The notes: a model not told the origin generated them from the letters alone. Shown: positions 50,442 to 59,931, counted from the first letter of the stretch. The stretch: 64,000 nucleotides of DNA from Firmicutes bacterium UBA3553 (GCA_002381185.1 DFOA01000003.1:12732-76731); one strand, 5' to 3'. Translations and numbers: made by a program.

Positions 50442-51818
50442 TTATCTTGCGTTAGCTATTGCTTCTGCAACAACTGATTGGTATCCTTCAACTGTTATTG
50501 TTACTGAAGAAGTCAATTCAGGTATATCAGGAACTGCGTCATGTCCTTCAGCTCCTTTTTTAACTTTTAATCCTGTGATTTCATCAGCTGTCTTGCCTAT
50601 CATCCATTCTTCGAATGATGCCATTTGTTCAAACCATTCTTTGCCTATGGCTGAAGCTTTCTTCATTCCGTAGTCATCTTTAAGTTCCTTCTTAGTCTTT
50701 GGTTCAACTGTCTTGTCAGAAGTTACTTTTCCGTTTTCATCATAGTTAACTTTAACTTGTGCAACGTCAACGATTGTTTTAACAATCTTGCCGTCTTTAT
50801 CCAATGCTGTTGCATTCATATAAGTATCCATCTGTGCCACCGGTTTAACATCAGCTGTTTTGTCTTTAGAACTGTCAATATGAGTTGAAACGCCAAGACC
50901 TACTGTTTCTGCTCCGTGAGCGTCTACAGCATTGTTCCATGCTTCTTCAACTGCTGCTAAGTAAGACTCCACAGTAATTGTTACGGAAGAAGTCAATTCA
51001 GGTACATCCGGAACTGCGTCATGTCCTTCAGCTCCTTGTTTAACTTTTAATCCTGCAATTTCGTCAGCTGTCTTGCCTATCATCCAGTTTTCAAAAGCTT
51101 CCATTTGTTCATACCATTCCTTGCCTATGGCTGAAGCTTTCTTCATTCCGTAATCTTCCTTTAAATCTTTTTTGGATTTAACTTCTGCTGCTCTGTCGGA
51201 AGTTACCTTCATATCTTTGTCAAATGCAACTTTTGTCTGGGCAACATCGATGGTTACGCTTGCAACTTTACCGTCAGCATCAAATCCAACTGCTGCTATA
51301 GTTACATCAGCTTGTGCAGTTGCTGTTTTTTCAGCTGTGGCATCTGTTGACTTAGCTATAGAAATGTTTTGTCCTAAACCAACCTTTGCAATTGCTCCTG
51401 CTTCTCCCTTAGGAGCTTCAGCTTTTGGTTCTTCAGTCTTTGGTTCTTCGGCTTTAACTATTGGCCATGGGTTATTAGCAGGATCCAGTGCATTTTTAAC
51501 TGCATAGATTATACCCTTGCTTGTTATTGTAGCCCCTGCTATAGCATCTACATCTGCAGAGTTAGCTTCTACTATTTTAGCCGGTAATTCATCAATTGCT
51601 TTTGAACCGATACCTGCTGTTTCGTTAGCTCCAACTGCTTCAACTTTAGTTATCTTATCCCCTTCTTTTGTGACTGTAACTGTTACTTCTCCGCCAAATC
51701 CTTCGCCGGTTCCTGTCAGCGTTGAAGCTGCTGCCGGTTGTTCTGTAGGCTTGCTTGCACATCCAAATAATGATGTTACCATTAAAAGTACTAAGATTAA
51801 AGATAATGCTTTTTTCAT
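50442..51818 (-). CDS. FMN-binding lipoprotein with duplicated C-terminal domain
   Basis: Surface lipoprotein of 458 residues: lipobox SLFGC, an FMN_bind domain (about 35-115) ending in DAIAGATITSKG, the motif whose Thr is flavinylated by ApbE, a Pro/Glu/Ala-rich linker (KAEEPKTEEPKAEAPKGEAG), then two copies of a 150-residue unit (about 150-300 and 305-458). Each unit contains 'LKEDYGMKKASAIGKEWYEQM'-like and 'EGHDAVPDVPELTSSVT'-like phrases. The copies remain close at DNA level (50500-50700 versus 50990-51165), showing recent duplication. The second ATG (51818) has the better spacing to GGAGG. Likely an extracellular electron carrier, comparable in concept to Listeria PplA. Confidence 0.85.
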   Translation of the reverse strand: MKKALSLILVLLMVTSLFGCASKPTEQPAAASTLTGTGEGFGGEVTVTVTKEGDKITKVEAVGANETAGIGSKAIDELPAKIVEANSADVDAIAGATITSKGIIYAVKNALDPANNPWPIVKAEEPKTEEPKAEAPKGEAGAIAKVGLGQNISIAKSTDATAEKTATAQADVTIAAVGFDADGKVASVTIDVAQTKVAFDKDMKVTSDRAAEVKSKKDLKEDYGMKKASAIGKEWYEQMEAFENWMIGKTADEIAGLKVKQGAEGHDAVPDVPELTSSVTITVESYLAAVEEAWNNAVDAHGAETVGLGVSTHIDSSKDKTADVKPVAQMDTYMNATALDKDGKIVKTIVDVAQVKVNYDENGKVTSDKTVEPKTKKELKDDYGMKKASAIGKEWFEQMASFEEWMIGKTADEITGLKVKKGAEGHDAVPDIPELTSSVTITVEGYQSVVAEAIANAR

Positions 51819-51861
51819 CATATCCTCCAAATTATGTATATAGTATATTTAAACACATGTA

Positions 51862-51890
51862 ATTATATCATATCGTTTATTCCTTGACAA
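51862..51890 (-). promoter_or_regulatory. Sigma-A promoter of the FMN-binding lipoprotein gene
   Basis: On the minus strand TTGTCA (51885-51890), 17 bases, TATAAT (51862-51867). Confidence 0.72.
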
Positions 51891-52025
51891 TATTTTTATT
51901 TTATTATATCCTTCATTTTTTTCCTTAAAATACACATACTTACACATTAAAATTTCAAGTGTTATGCCATAAATGGTTGAAATACTAGTAAAACACACCC
52001 ATAATATTTGTCAAAACAAGTAAAA

Positions 52026-52052
52026 TAAACCGCAGGAAGTATAACCCGCGGC
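52026..52052 (-). terminator. Terminator of the beta-propeller protein gene
   Basis: On the minus strand CCGCGGG pairs with CCTGCGG (one G-T pair) around TTATACTT, followed by TTTATTTTA, 17 bases after the stop. Confidence 0.72.
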
Positions 52053-52068
52053 TGTAAAATTTAACTTA

Positions 52069-54285
52069 TTATTGTTTAATTATTAACTCACTTACTTTTT
52101 TATTGTTTTCTATGCTGTGTACTTGCATTTTGTTGTCGGAAAGGCTGTATATGTAATCATTTATGCAGATTACTCTTCTCACTTCATAACCATATGAATA
52201 CATGTCATCATCCATGTGGCTGATTTTATTTTTAAAACTGAAACTCTTATTATCTATATTGTATAAATATGCTCCACTAAATTCCGTTTTATAATTATCT
52301 CCCACTACATTCACGGGAAATGCCATCAACCCCTTGCTTGATAAAAACATCAATGCCTTATGGTTGGATAGAGCTTCAGAATATGTTCCTGCTTTTCCTA
52401 TAGTTTCTGTATGAATTTCCTTTGGTTTATCTGCATCAGTAACATCAAACAGAGATAACTTCATTCCTCCGTTTATTGTTCCTCCCCAGGAGCTTTCCTG
52501 TGTGTCAAATCCAAAGCCTAATATGTGATTTTCATCAACCATGTGCAGGTAAGTACTGTATCCCGGTATCTTGAGCATTCCTTCAACAACCGGTTTTTCT
52601 GGATTTGAAGTATCTATTACATATAATGGATCCACCTGCCTGTATGTAACCATATATACCCTGTCACCGGCAAATCTGGTGCTGTAAATTCTTTCTCCGG
52701 GTGCTAATCCTTCCAGTATTCCTATTGTTTTTAATTTTTCATCTAAAATATATATGTTGTTTTTAGATGTGTTCTGCCATATCTCTCCTGTTGTTGTAGA
52801 AATCCTGAACATTCCTTCATGTTCATCCATTGAGAACTGGTTGATTATTGTTCCCGGCACCCTGCCTTGGGAAACAACATCTATATTTCCCTTATTTAGA
52901 TTGAACTTATAAACCACTGTGCAGGAAGTATATCCCGGGCTGTACAATTCAGCCTGCAACATTGTACTATCATAAGAATAATCGGCAATCGCGGCATACA
53001 TATTGTTTTTTGAAACATAAATTGCATCAGAGCCTCCCAGGTACACATCAACATCAGGCCTTGACAAATTATCCGCCAAATCAATTCCTATGGTGTACAT
53101 ATACCTTGAATCTATATAATTGGGAAAATATTTAATTTCGTCATATCCAAATTCATACTTTGTATTTGTTATGACATCTGTGTAATATGGAAGGGGAATA
53201 TCCATTTCTTCCTTATAATATAAATCATATCTGTAGTTTAAATACTTGGTACTGATTAAATATAATTTATCTTCTATGGCTCTTCCCGACAAATAGTTGC
53301 CATCAAACAAATATTCTTTTTCCAAAACAGGTTTTTCTATATTTTCAATATTGTAAATCAGCACATTTGTCCTGTCATCGTAATATCTTGGAGGCATTAT
53401 GCGCGCTTCTGCCTCGGACTTATCATAATTCATCATGTGAAAATAATTGTTTTGTCCTATTACTGCCAGCTTGCCGCCTATTGTAAATATTTCGCTGATG
53501 CTTGTGTTTTCGGGCACATTGATTGTTGCTATTATTTTTGGATTCACGGGATTTGAGTCTATTATTTTCAATCCGCTGATTGTATTAATATAAATATATT
53601 TACCGTCATTTTTAATTATGTCCCCTTCCTGCACACCTTCAACCTGATTGTTGGTATCAGATCTGTCGGCTGCCTCTAACCCTTGAGCGGCTTCCGGAAC
53701 TTCTACAGCTGCCTTATCTTCCATAACCGCATCAATAGCTATGCCTCTTCCCGACCATATGTAATTATAGAGTTCTGAATTGTATTCCAGCAAAGCAACT
53801 AAATTTTCTTTTGAGCCTACGGTCATGACCATGTTCTGTGAAGGATTAGCCGTATAACTTCTCGTTATGTAAACAGAATTGGTATTTTGGTCCCACTTCA
53901 CAGTGTGGCCTAAATTCTCAGATACAAATCTAAGAGGTGCGAATGTCCTGCTGTTTATCATTCTTGTAGGTACATCAATTGTCTTGATTTCACCGTTCAC
54001 CATAACCTTATCTTTGCCGAGAATCATTTCTATTTCATTATTTGAATCCTTTATTACAACCTCTGAAATGTTTTTGTTCCAATCAACTACAGCTCCCAGC
54101 TTTTCAAAGACCCCTCTCATAGGTACAAGTATCCTGCCATTTTCTATTACGGGATAAACATCAAATTCAACCTTTTCGCTGTCCACATACACATTAACTT
54201 CGGTTGCACCAAATGCCGTGAAACCGAAACAAAATATCAGAGCAACCATAAACACTATTATTTTTCCAAACGCTCTTGTCTTCAT
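52069..54285 (-). CDS. Secreted beta-propeller protein with copper-amine-oxidase-like N-domain
   Basis: Exported protein of 738 residues. Signal peptide KIIVFMVALIFCFGFTAFGA, then a CuAO_N-like domain (about 35-145: ILVPMRGVFEKLGAVVDWN and TFAPLRFVSENLGHTVKWD), a module common in clostridial exoproteins that probably binds wall components and not copper. From about 200 to the end a beta-propeller domain: EGVQEGDIIKNDGKYIYI, PRYYDDRTNVLIYN, STRFAGDRVYMVTYRQVDPLYVID. No catalytic motif. GGGAG precedes ATG. Single gene unit, function unknown. Confidence 0.88.
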   Translation of the reverse strand: MKTRAFGKIIVFMVALIFCFGFTAFGATEVNVYVDSEKVEFDVYPVIENGRILVPMRGVFEKLGAVVDWNKNISEVVIKDSNNEIEMILGKDKVMVNGEIKTIDVPTRMINSRTFAPLRFVSENLGHTVKWDQNTNSVYITRSYTANPSQNMVMTVGSKENLVALLEYNSELYNYIWSGRGIAIDAVMEDKAAVEVPEAAQGLEAADRSDTNNQVEGVQEGDIIKNDGKYIYINTISGLKIIDSNPVNPKIIATINVPENTSISEIFTIGGKLAVIGQNNYFHMMNYDKSEAEARIMPPRYYDDRTNVLIYNIENIEKPVLEKEYLFDGNYLSGRAIEDKLYLISTKYLNYRYDLYYKEEMDIPLPYYTDVITNTKYEFGYDEIKYFPNYIDSRYMYTIGIDLADNLSRPDVDVYLGGSDAIYVSKNNMYAAIADYSYDSTMLQAELYSPGYTSCTVVYKFNLNKGNIDVVSQGRVPGTIINQFSMDEHEGMFRISTTTGEIWQNTSKNNIYILDEKLKTIGILEGLAPGERIYSTRFAGDRVYMVTYRQVDPLYVIDTSNPEKPVVEGMLKIPGYSTYLHMVDENHILGFGFDTQESSWGGTINGGMKLSLFDVTDADKPKEIHTETIGKAGTYSEALSNHKALMFLSSKGLMAFPVNVVGDNYKTEFSGAYLYNIDNKSFSFKNKISHMDDDMYSYGYEVRRVICINDYIYSLSDNKMQVHSIENNKKVSELIIKQ

Positions 54286-54412
54286 AATATCTCCCTTCCT
54301 ATATTAATTTTTATAAATCTTTTATTATTTAGACGAATTTGAAATTTTTTTGTTCCGATTACATCCCGTTCAACATAAATTTGCTGCTTATTAAGCATAC
54401 ATTATTAACCGC

Positions 54413-54438
54413 AAAAAAAAGGATGCTTTACATCCTTT
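54413..54438 (-). terminator. Terminator of the DUF1540 gene
   Basis: AAAGGATG, loop CTTTA, CATCCTTT with a run of A on the plus strand. Confidence 0.8.
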
Positions 54439-54458
54439 ATACCCTTAATTTTTTTCAA

Positions 54459-54767
54459 TTAATCTTTAAATGTGCTGCAGCAAGTTTCTTCCGGATTCTG
54501 AGCATTTTTACCATTTACAACTATTCTTGAAGCATCACAATGCTCATTGTCATTATATACGCATTTAACTGCCTTGCATTTAATGTCGGTTTCGCTTTTG
54601 GGTTCATGAACTGAGCTTCTTACACCGGGTTTTTGTTCTATGAATGTATCGCAGCATGTGAATCGGCTTTCTTCCGCCTTTTTGCCGTCCACATCCAACG
54701 TCGGAGCCGTGCAGCCTTCTCTCTTGTTAAAGTAGCAGTTAGTTACAGTGCAAACAATATGTGCCAT
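54459..54767 (-). CDS. Tandem DUF1540 cysteine-rich protein
   Basis: A 102-residue cytoplasmic protein with two copies of the DUF1540 unit (about 5-45 and 62-101), each with the spacing C-x4-C...C...CC: VCTVTNCYFNKREGCTAPTL and KCAV-like KCKAVKCVYNDNEHCDASRI. The eight-plus cysteines suggest Zn or another metal. The family is common in spore formers and of unknown function. GGGAG precedes ATG. Confidence 0.88.
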   Translation of the reverse strand: MAHIVCTVTNCYFNKREGCTAPTLDVDGKKAEESRFTCCDTFIEQKPGVRSSVHEPKSETDIKCKAVKCVYNDNEHCDASRIVVNGKNAQNPEETCCSTFKD

Positions 54768-54839
54768 AATAATTCTCCCTTCAATTCAATTTCTAATAGT
54801 TTAACCTATACAAATTGAATTATACAGGATTTCTTAAGA

Positions 54840-55922
54840 CTAATAATCATGGCTGTCTGAATAATATGCTAATAGAAGATCAACCATCCTGCCGTAGCTT
54901 TTCACACCGTCATCCTGATTGTTTGCCTTTAAATAACTGTCATTAACCTTACTTGATATTTCCGCGATTTTAGTTTCAAACTGTTTCCAATAATTTGATG
55001 AATACTCCAAATCACTCCTGACATCTTCGGAATAGTTATCATACAAACTTAAAAACGCATCATAATCTTCGTAATAAAGAGCATTCATGCTGTAACTCAA
55101 TGCAAGCATTGTTCCGCTGTATGCAAAGTCATCAAACCCTGAATTTATGCATGCCAGGTAGGAAATAAAGTTTGCTTCGTCCTCTCTCATGAACCCCCTC
55201 AGATGCGAAAGCTCGTGAAGCATTACAGAAGGCACCTGGTAAGGCGGTATATCCGCATTTACATTTGCTTCAAAGGTAAAAGGAAAAAACATGCCTGTTA
55301 TCTGCATGTGAGACATTACATTTGAAAACATCACTAATTTGGGAGGAGGATAATTTCCTTGTAAAACATTATATACCCCGGATATTTTGTCAAATGCTTT
55401 CTGAGCCCTTTCCGACGTACCGTAATAATCAATGTCTAAAAGATCCGCCGTTCCATCACTGCTTGTAGTGAGCCTTGCTCTTGTTTTATTTGCATCATTT
55501 ATTAAAATTTCACATAAATTAATGAGTTCCCCGGCGGAGGATTCCTTGATTTCAAGTCCGCTGTAATATGTAAATTCATGCCTGTAATAATTTATGCCGC
55601 AGAAAAGAACGAACAGGAAATATATAATACTTAACAAAGCAGAAATATTTAAAAAGAAACTTTTAAAATACCGCGGAGATTTCTTTATAATGGTTGATGA
55701 CAAGGTAACCAAAAAATAAATCAATATTGCTATTATTAAAACTATTATTATAAATTCAGCTAATGAAAACTTGATTTTAGAAGAAAAAAATGAGATCGAT
55801 CCTGCAAAAACAGGATATATCTTTAGAGCATAAAACTCGGCAAAGTTCAAATTAAATCTTGCATACAGTGTAAGCAGCAAAGAAACAGGCACAATCATTA
55901 TAATAAGAGCTCTTTTATTCAT
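54840..55922 (-). CDS. DUF3810 membrane protein with HExxH-type site
   Basis: A 360-residue protein with three N-terminal hydrophobic helices (about 5-22, 50-75, 90-115) and a long extracytoplasmic domain. PSVMLHELSHLRGFMREDEANFISYLAC has a HELSH zinc motif followed by an EDEAN glutamate, the arrangement of a membrane-tethered metallopeptidase. This matches the DUF3810 family. Substrate unknown. AAGGAG precedes ATG. The DUF1540 gene follows after 70 bases on the same strand. Confidence 0.83.
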   Translation of the reverse strand: MNKRALIIMIVPVSLLLTLYARFNLNFAEFYALKIYPVFAGSISFFSSKIKFSLAEFIIIVLIIAILIYFLVTLSSTIIKKSPRYFKSFFLNISALLSIIYFLFVLFCGINYYRHEFTYYSGLEIKESSAGELINLCEILINDANKTRARLTTSSDGTADLLDIDYYGTSERAQKAFDKISGVYNVLQGNYPPPKLVMFSNVMSHMQITGMFFPFTFEANVNADIPPYQVPSVMLHELSHLRGFMREDEANFISYLACINSGFDDFAYSGTMLALSYSMNALYYEDYDAFLSLYDNYSEDVRSDLEYSSNYWKQFETKIAEISSKVNDSYLKANNQDDGVKSYGRMVDLLLAYYSDSHDY

Positions 55923-55998
55923 AGGTATCTCCTTAAATTAATATATTATTATATCATAAGTGCATCGCTTAACGTTTTGCTTCACACAGATACAATAA

Positions 55999-56034
55999 CT
56001 ACATTCAACAAAGATCAGTCTCTGTTGAATGTAG
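55999..56034. other. Strong hairpin in the gap before glutaminase
   Basis: CTACATTCAACA and TGTTGAATGTAG are a perfect 12-bp inverted repeat around 12 bases. Adjacent TATT/AATA can extend it after a mismatch. No T run follows on either strand, so it is a poor terminator; it could be an operator or a relic of a mobile element. The rest of 55923-56126 is AT-rich with nothing else seen. Confidence 0.45.
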
Positions 56035-56126
56035 CTATTATATCATAATAAATTAATTTATTTATAAAAATATTCCAAAATAAAACACTTATATTTATTA
56101 CCAATAAGAATATTTATTAATTTCTA

Positions 56127-56155
56127 TTGAAATATCCTCTGAAAAGGGATAATAT
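56127..56155 (+). promoter_or_regulatory. Sigma-A promoter of glutaminase gene
   Basis: TTGAAA (56127-56132), 17 bases, TAATAT (56150-56155). The leader of roughly 85 bases contains no riboswitch that I recognise. Confidence 0.6.
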
Positions 56156-56246
56156 TAATATATACTTCGCAGGCTTCATATCTGATTTGTCTGTTTCTTG
56201 ACGGTCACAAGAATCGGAATTGGGCTATAATATTATGGAGGACTCC

Positions 56247-57164
56247 ATGGATAATATATTTAAAAATATAATAAAAAACAACATTGAGTATGCAAAGCAC
56301 GGTAACGTTGCCACATACATTCCTGAGCTTGCAAAAGCAAACCCCTGCGACCTCGGCGTTTATGTGGTAACATTGGACAAGCAGGAATATTTTGCGGGAG
56401 ATTATGACAAAAAATTTACCATGCAGAGCATTTCCAAGGTTTTAACATTAATTCTGTCCTTAATGGACAACGGGGAAAACAAGGTTTTTGAAAAAGTAGG
56501 CATGGAACCGACAGGAGATAGTTTTAACTCTATTGTTGATTTGGAATTAAAAAATATTCATAAACCATTCAATCCCATGATTAATGCCGGAGCCATTGCA
56601 ACTACTTCTTTATTGGCAGGTGAATCTGTTGACGATAAAACAGAAAGAATATTAAATCTTGCAAGAAAACTTTCCGATAATCCCGACATTAAAATAAATA
56701 AAGACGTTTACTTGTCTGAAAAGTTAACTGGTGACAGAAATCGTTCCATTGCATACTTCATGAAAAGTTTCAATGTAATTGAAGGTTCTGTGGAGGATAT
56801 ACTTGATGTTTATTTTAAACAATGCTCCATAGAAGTAACTTGCAGAGATATTGCAAACATAGGCTGTATACTTGCCAATGACGGTGTATCAATAAAGACA
56901 GGCGAAAGCATTGTCCCGAAGCACATATGCCGCATAACAAAGACCATAATGTCAACATGTGGATTGTATGATGCCTCCGGTGAATTTGCAGTACATATAG
57001 GAATTCCCGCAAAATCAGGGGTTGGCGGCGGAATCATGGCTGCTGTTCCAAAAAAAATGGGAATCGGTGTATACGGACCTGCATTGGATGAAAAGGGAAA
57101 TTCAATTGCAGGCATCCAAATATTAAGAGAACTGTCAGAAAAATTGGATTTAGATATTTATTAA
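56247..57164 (+). CDS. glsA: Glutaminase A
   Basis: Hydrolyses glutamine to glutamate and ammonia. 305 residues of the serine-dependent beta-lactamase-fold family: the Ser/Lys pair is in FTMQSISKVLTLIL, with NPMINAGAIATTSLL, the YFMKSFNVIEG segment and AKSGVGGGIMAAVPKKMGIGVYGPALDEKGNS. ATG at 56247 has GGAGG 5 bases upstream; ATGs at 56220 and 56235 are upstream of or overlap that site. Likely an ammonia/glutamate-supplying step in amino-acid fermentation. Confidence 0.95.
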   Translation: MDNIFKNIIKNNIEYAKHGNVATYIPELAKANPCDLGVYVVTLDKQEYFAGDYDKKFTMQSISKVLTLILSLMDNGENKVFEKVGMEPTGDSFNSIVDLELKNIHKPFNPMINAGAIATTSLLAGESVDDKTERILNLARKLSDNPDIKINKDVYLSEKLTGDRNRSIAYFMKSFNVIEGSVEDILDVYFKQCSIEVTCRDIANIGCILANDGVSIKTGESIVPKHICRITKTIMSTCGLYDASGEFAVHIGIPAKSGVGGGIMAAVPKKMGIGVYGPALDEKGNSIAGIQILRELSEKLDLDIY

Positions 57165-57213
57165 TGAAAACATGTAAGATTTTTATCTTTTAAGACCTTG
57201 CTGTGCATATAAC

Positions 57214-57247
57214 AAAAAGACCATTAAAGTAGCTTAATGGTCTTTTT
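57214..57247. terminator. Bidirectional terminator between glsA and epimerase gene
   Basis: AAAAAGACCATTAA and TTAATGGTCTTTTT pair around six bases between convergent genes. Confidence 0.9.
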
Positions 57248-57251
57248 TTAA

Positions 57252-58343
57252 TTAATCCAGGTATCTGATTCCGTTTATTTTTTTAATGCCTAGACCGGGA
57301 TCATCATTTAAAATAATTTTATATTCATTGAATACTGCTCCGCCTTCCACAGGATCTTCGCTGCAAAGAGCAGGACCGTCCAAGTCTATTTTAGTTATGA
57401 TACTTTTTGCGGCTGCCAAATGTACTGCCGCATTTACACTTACCTTCGCTTCCAGCATGCAGCCAATCATGCATTCAACACCGTATATTTCAGCAACTGA
57501 ACAAATCTTTAAAGCATTGTGCAAGCCGCCTGTCTTCATTAGTTTAATATTAATAAAATCCGCAGCCCTTCTTTGAAGAATCGTCAATGCATCCTCAGGG
57601 GAGAATACGGATTCGTCTGCAAGTACCGGAATTGATACATTGTCTGTTACAAATTTCAATCCTTCAATATCGTGGGCAATGACGGGCTGTTCAACAAATT
57701 CAATGTCAAGACCTTCATCTTCCATTTTTCTCAGTGCTTTAACAGCTTCCTTTGGCTTCCAGCCCTGGTTTGCGTCTATTCTGAGTTTCACGTCATAACC
57801 TACAGCCCTTCTTATGGCCTTCATTCTCTCAATATCCCTTGATGCGTCTTTGCCAACTTTTATTTTTAATGTTTCAAACCCTCTGTTTATGGCATCTATG
57901 CTGTCCTTAGCCATTTCTTCAGGATCATTCACACTGATTGTTATGTCTGTTATAATTTCTTTCCTATAACCTCCTAATAATTTATAAAGAGGAGCATTGT
58001 ACAGCTGGCCGTATAAATCGTATAAAGCTATATCAACAGCAGCTTTTGCACTGGAGTTTTTTATTACGCACTTATCCAGCTTAAGCATGATATCTTCGAA
58101 ATTTTCAATATCCATACCTGCAATATTTTTGATTATATGTTCCCTTAAAGCTCCTACTACCGCTCCTTTTGTATCTCCTGTTATTACGCCTGTAGGTGGT
58201 GCTTCACCATAGCCAACATTTCCTGTATCAGTGTGGATTTCAACAATTATGTCCTCCACGCTGTTTACTGTCCTCAGAGCCGTCTTAAAAGGTGTTTTAA
58301 GAGGCACTGAAATTTCGCCTATTCTGATGTCTGTAATTTTCAC
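57252..58343 (-). CDS. Dipeptide epimerase (L-Ala-D/L-Glu epimerase type)
   Basis: Enolase-superfamily enzyme of 363 residues that inverts the C-terminal residue of dipeptides such as L-Ala-D-Glu from murein. The acid/base lysines are in TLKIKVGKD and NIKLMKTGG, metal ligands in RIDANQGW, EFVEQPV and LADESVF, and the C-terminal KIDLDGPALCSEDP is typical of AE epimerases. Start is GTG at 58343 with GGAGG upstream. The neighbouring PepV dipeptidase could cleave the L,L product, giving a murein-peptide salvage route; this link is inference. Confidence 0.9.
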   Translation of the reverse strand: MKITDIRIGEISVPLKTPFKTALRTVNSVEDIIVEIHTDTGNVGYGEAPPTGVITGDTKGAVVGALREHIIKNIAGMDIENFEDIMLKLDKCVIKNSSAKAAVDIALYDLYGQLYNAPLYKLLGGYRKEIITDITISVNDPEEMAKDSIDAINRGFETLKIKVGKDASRDIERMKAIRRAVGYDVKLRIDANQGWKPKEAVKALRKMEDEGLDIEFVEQPVIAHDIEGLKFVTDNVSIPVLADESVFSPEDALTILQRRAADFINIKLMKTGGLHNALKICSVAEIYGVECMIGCMLEAKVSVNAAVHLAAAKSIITKIDLDGPALCSEDPVEGGAVFNEYKIILNDDPGLGIKKINGIRYLD

Positions 58344-58442
58344 TTTCTTCCTCCATATGAATTAATGTTCATTTATATTTTAATATAGTTGAATTTTTCC
58401 TGCCATAATTTCCAGAGATTCACCGCATCTTATATGACTTCA

Positions 58443-59816
58443 CTAATTGGCAAGCTCTTTAATTGCTTCTGCCATTACCTGAATGTTTTTCATTAATGAA
58501 TCAATTTCTATATATTCATCAGGCTTGTGTTCAACCATTGGCTGTCCTTTGAAAATCGGGCCAAATGCAACTATGTTCTCCATAGCCTTTGCATAGGTCC
58601 CTCCGCCTATGGAAATCAATTCTGCCTTTTCGCCGAATTGCTCCTCATAAACTTTTTGAAGTTTTTTGATAAATTCAGTATCCGGCGACACATAAAGACT
58701 TTTTTTATGTCTTAAATAAACTTCTTCCAATTTACCCAGACTGACTCTTTCTTTAAAAGTATCTATAAATTCCTCAAATGTTCTTGTAACAGGATATCTC
58801 ATATTGATTTCAAGAGTTATTTCATTTTCATTTCCATGTATAGTTCCCAAGTTAAATATAAGTTTTCCCGATATGTCATCTTCTAAAGAAATTCCCAGTC
58901 TTTCTCCGTTTAAATCTGTTCCTATATATTTATTAAAATAGTCGATAAATTCTTTTAAGTCGCCTAAGAAATCCAATTTTCCTAAAAACATCATCAAATG
59001 CGTTATTGCATTTTTACCTTTTTCAGGAGTACTTCCATGGGCAGATATTCCATAACATTTTACAACTATTGAATTTCCATTTTCTTCAATCTTTATTCCT
59101 TCAGTTTCTCCTGCAAGTTTCTTTACTTGATACTTTTTACATGAGGGAAGTGTTATTTCAGCTTCTGCATAATCAGGAACCACGTTTGCGGCAATACCTC
59201 CCTTTATAGACTTTAAAGTCAAATCACCGTCCTGATTTAACTTTCTCGTATATTTGCAGGTGACAATACCTTTCTCCCCGTTGATTATGGGATATTCGGC
59301 ATCAGGAGTAAAACCTGCAACGGGCATTTCCTCACCCTTGTCCACATAATGCTTTACACATTTGCTTCCTGTTTCTTCATTTAATCCAAAAATTATTCGG
59401 ACTCTTCTTTTTAAAGAAATATTTGAGTCCATAATAGCTTTTAATGCATACAATGCCCCTATTGTAGGCCCTTTGTCATCGGTAGTTCCTCTCCCGTAAA
59501 TTTTGCCGTTGTGTATTTCAGCAGCATATGGCGGATATGTCCAGCCCTCCCCTTCCGGCACAACATCTAAGTGCCCGAGAACTGCAATCATTTCATCACC
59601 TGAGCCGTACTCGGCATAACCAAGCATGTTATCCACATTGACTGCTTTAAATCCTAAATTTTCTGAAAGCTGCATGCAGTACTCCAATGCCTTATGTACA
59701 CCTTCACCAAAAGGCCTATCTGCCTTTGGTTCATCTTCTACGCTTTTTATTTTGACACATTCCTGCACGCTTTTTATGATTTCATCTTTCATAATCAATA
59801 TTTTTTCATTTAGCAT
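58443..59816 (-). CDS. pepV: Dipeptidase PepV (M20A)
   Basis: Zinc dipeptidase of 457 residues. Metal and catalytic residues: AVLGHLDVVPEG (His, Asp), YGRGTTDDKGPTIG (bridging Asp), FGLNEETGSKCVKHYV (catalytic and binding Glu), AGFTPDAEYPIINGEKG, and a late His in PMVEHKPDEYIEID. The lid domain carries YGISAHGSTPEKGKNAITHL. GAGGAG precedes ATG. Single gene unit with about 165 bases to the next gene. Confidence 0.95.
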   Translation of the reverse strand: MLNEKILIMKDEIIKSVQECVKIKSVEDEPKADRPFGEGVHKALEYCMQLSENLGFKAVNVDNMLGYAEYGSGDEMIAVLGHLDVVPEGEGWTYPPYAAEIHNGKIYGRGTTDDKGPTIGALYALKAIMDSNISLKRRVRIIFGLNEETGSKCVKHYVDKGEEMPVAGFTPDAEYPIINGEKGIVTCKYTRKLNQDGDLTLKSIKGGIAANVVPDYAEAEITLPSCKKYQVKKLAGETEGIKIEENGNSIVVKCYGISAHGSTPEKGKNAITHLMMFLGKLDFLGDLKEFIDYFNKYIGTDLNGERLGISLEDDISGKLIFNLGTIHGNENEITLEINMRYPVTRTFEEFIDTFKERVSLGKLEEVYLRHKKSLYVSPDTEFIKKLQKVYEEQFGEKAELISIGGGTYAKAMENIVAFGPIFKGQPMVEHKPDEYIEIDSLMKNIQVMAEAIKELAN

Positions 59817-59931
59817 CTTATCACTCCTCTCGTCATTTAACTTTACTTTTGGTTCTATATTAAAAACATTCTAATTACAATAAATTAAATTGTTATTATG
59901 AGCTATTTGTAAATTCGGTTAAAATTATTAA

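Noticed and set aside
50442..51818. Assembly error or frameshift suggested by near-identical DNA at 50500-50700 and 50990-51165
   Set aside because: The frame stays open through both copies and they differ at scattered, mostly synonymous positions, as expected for a true domain duplication.
51884..51912. Plus-strand TTGACA-17-TATCCT resembling a promoter
   Set aside because: It overlaps the well-formed minus-strand promoter of the FMN-binding lipoprotein gene, and no plus-strand gene or RNA follows.
56226..56231. TATAAT right before glutaminase as its -10 box
   Set aside because: It would place the start of transcription inside or next to the ribosome binding site, and no -35 lies 16-18 bases upstream; the promoter at 56127-56155 fits better.
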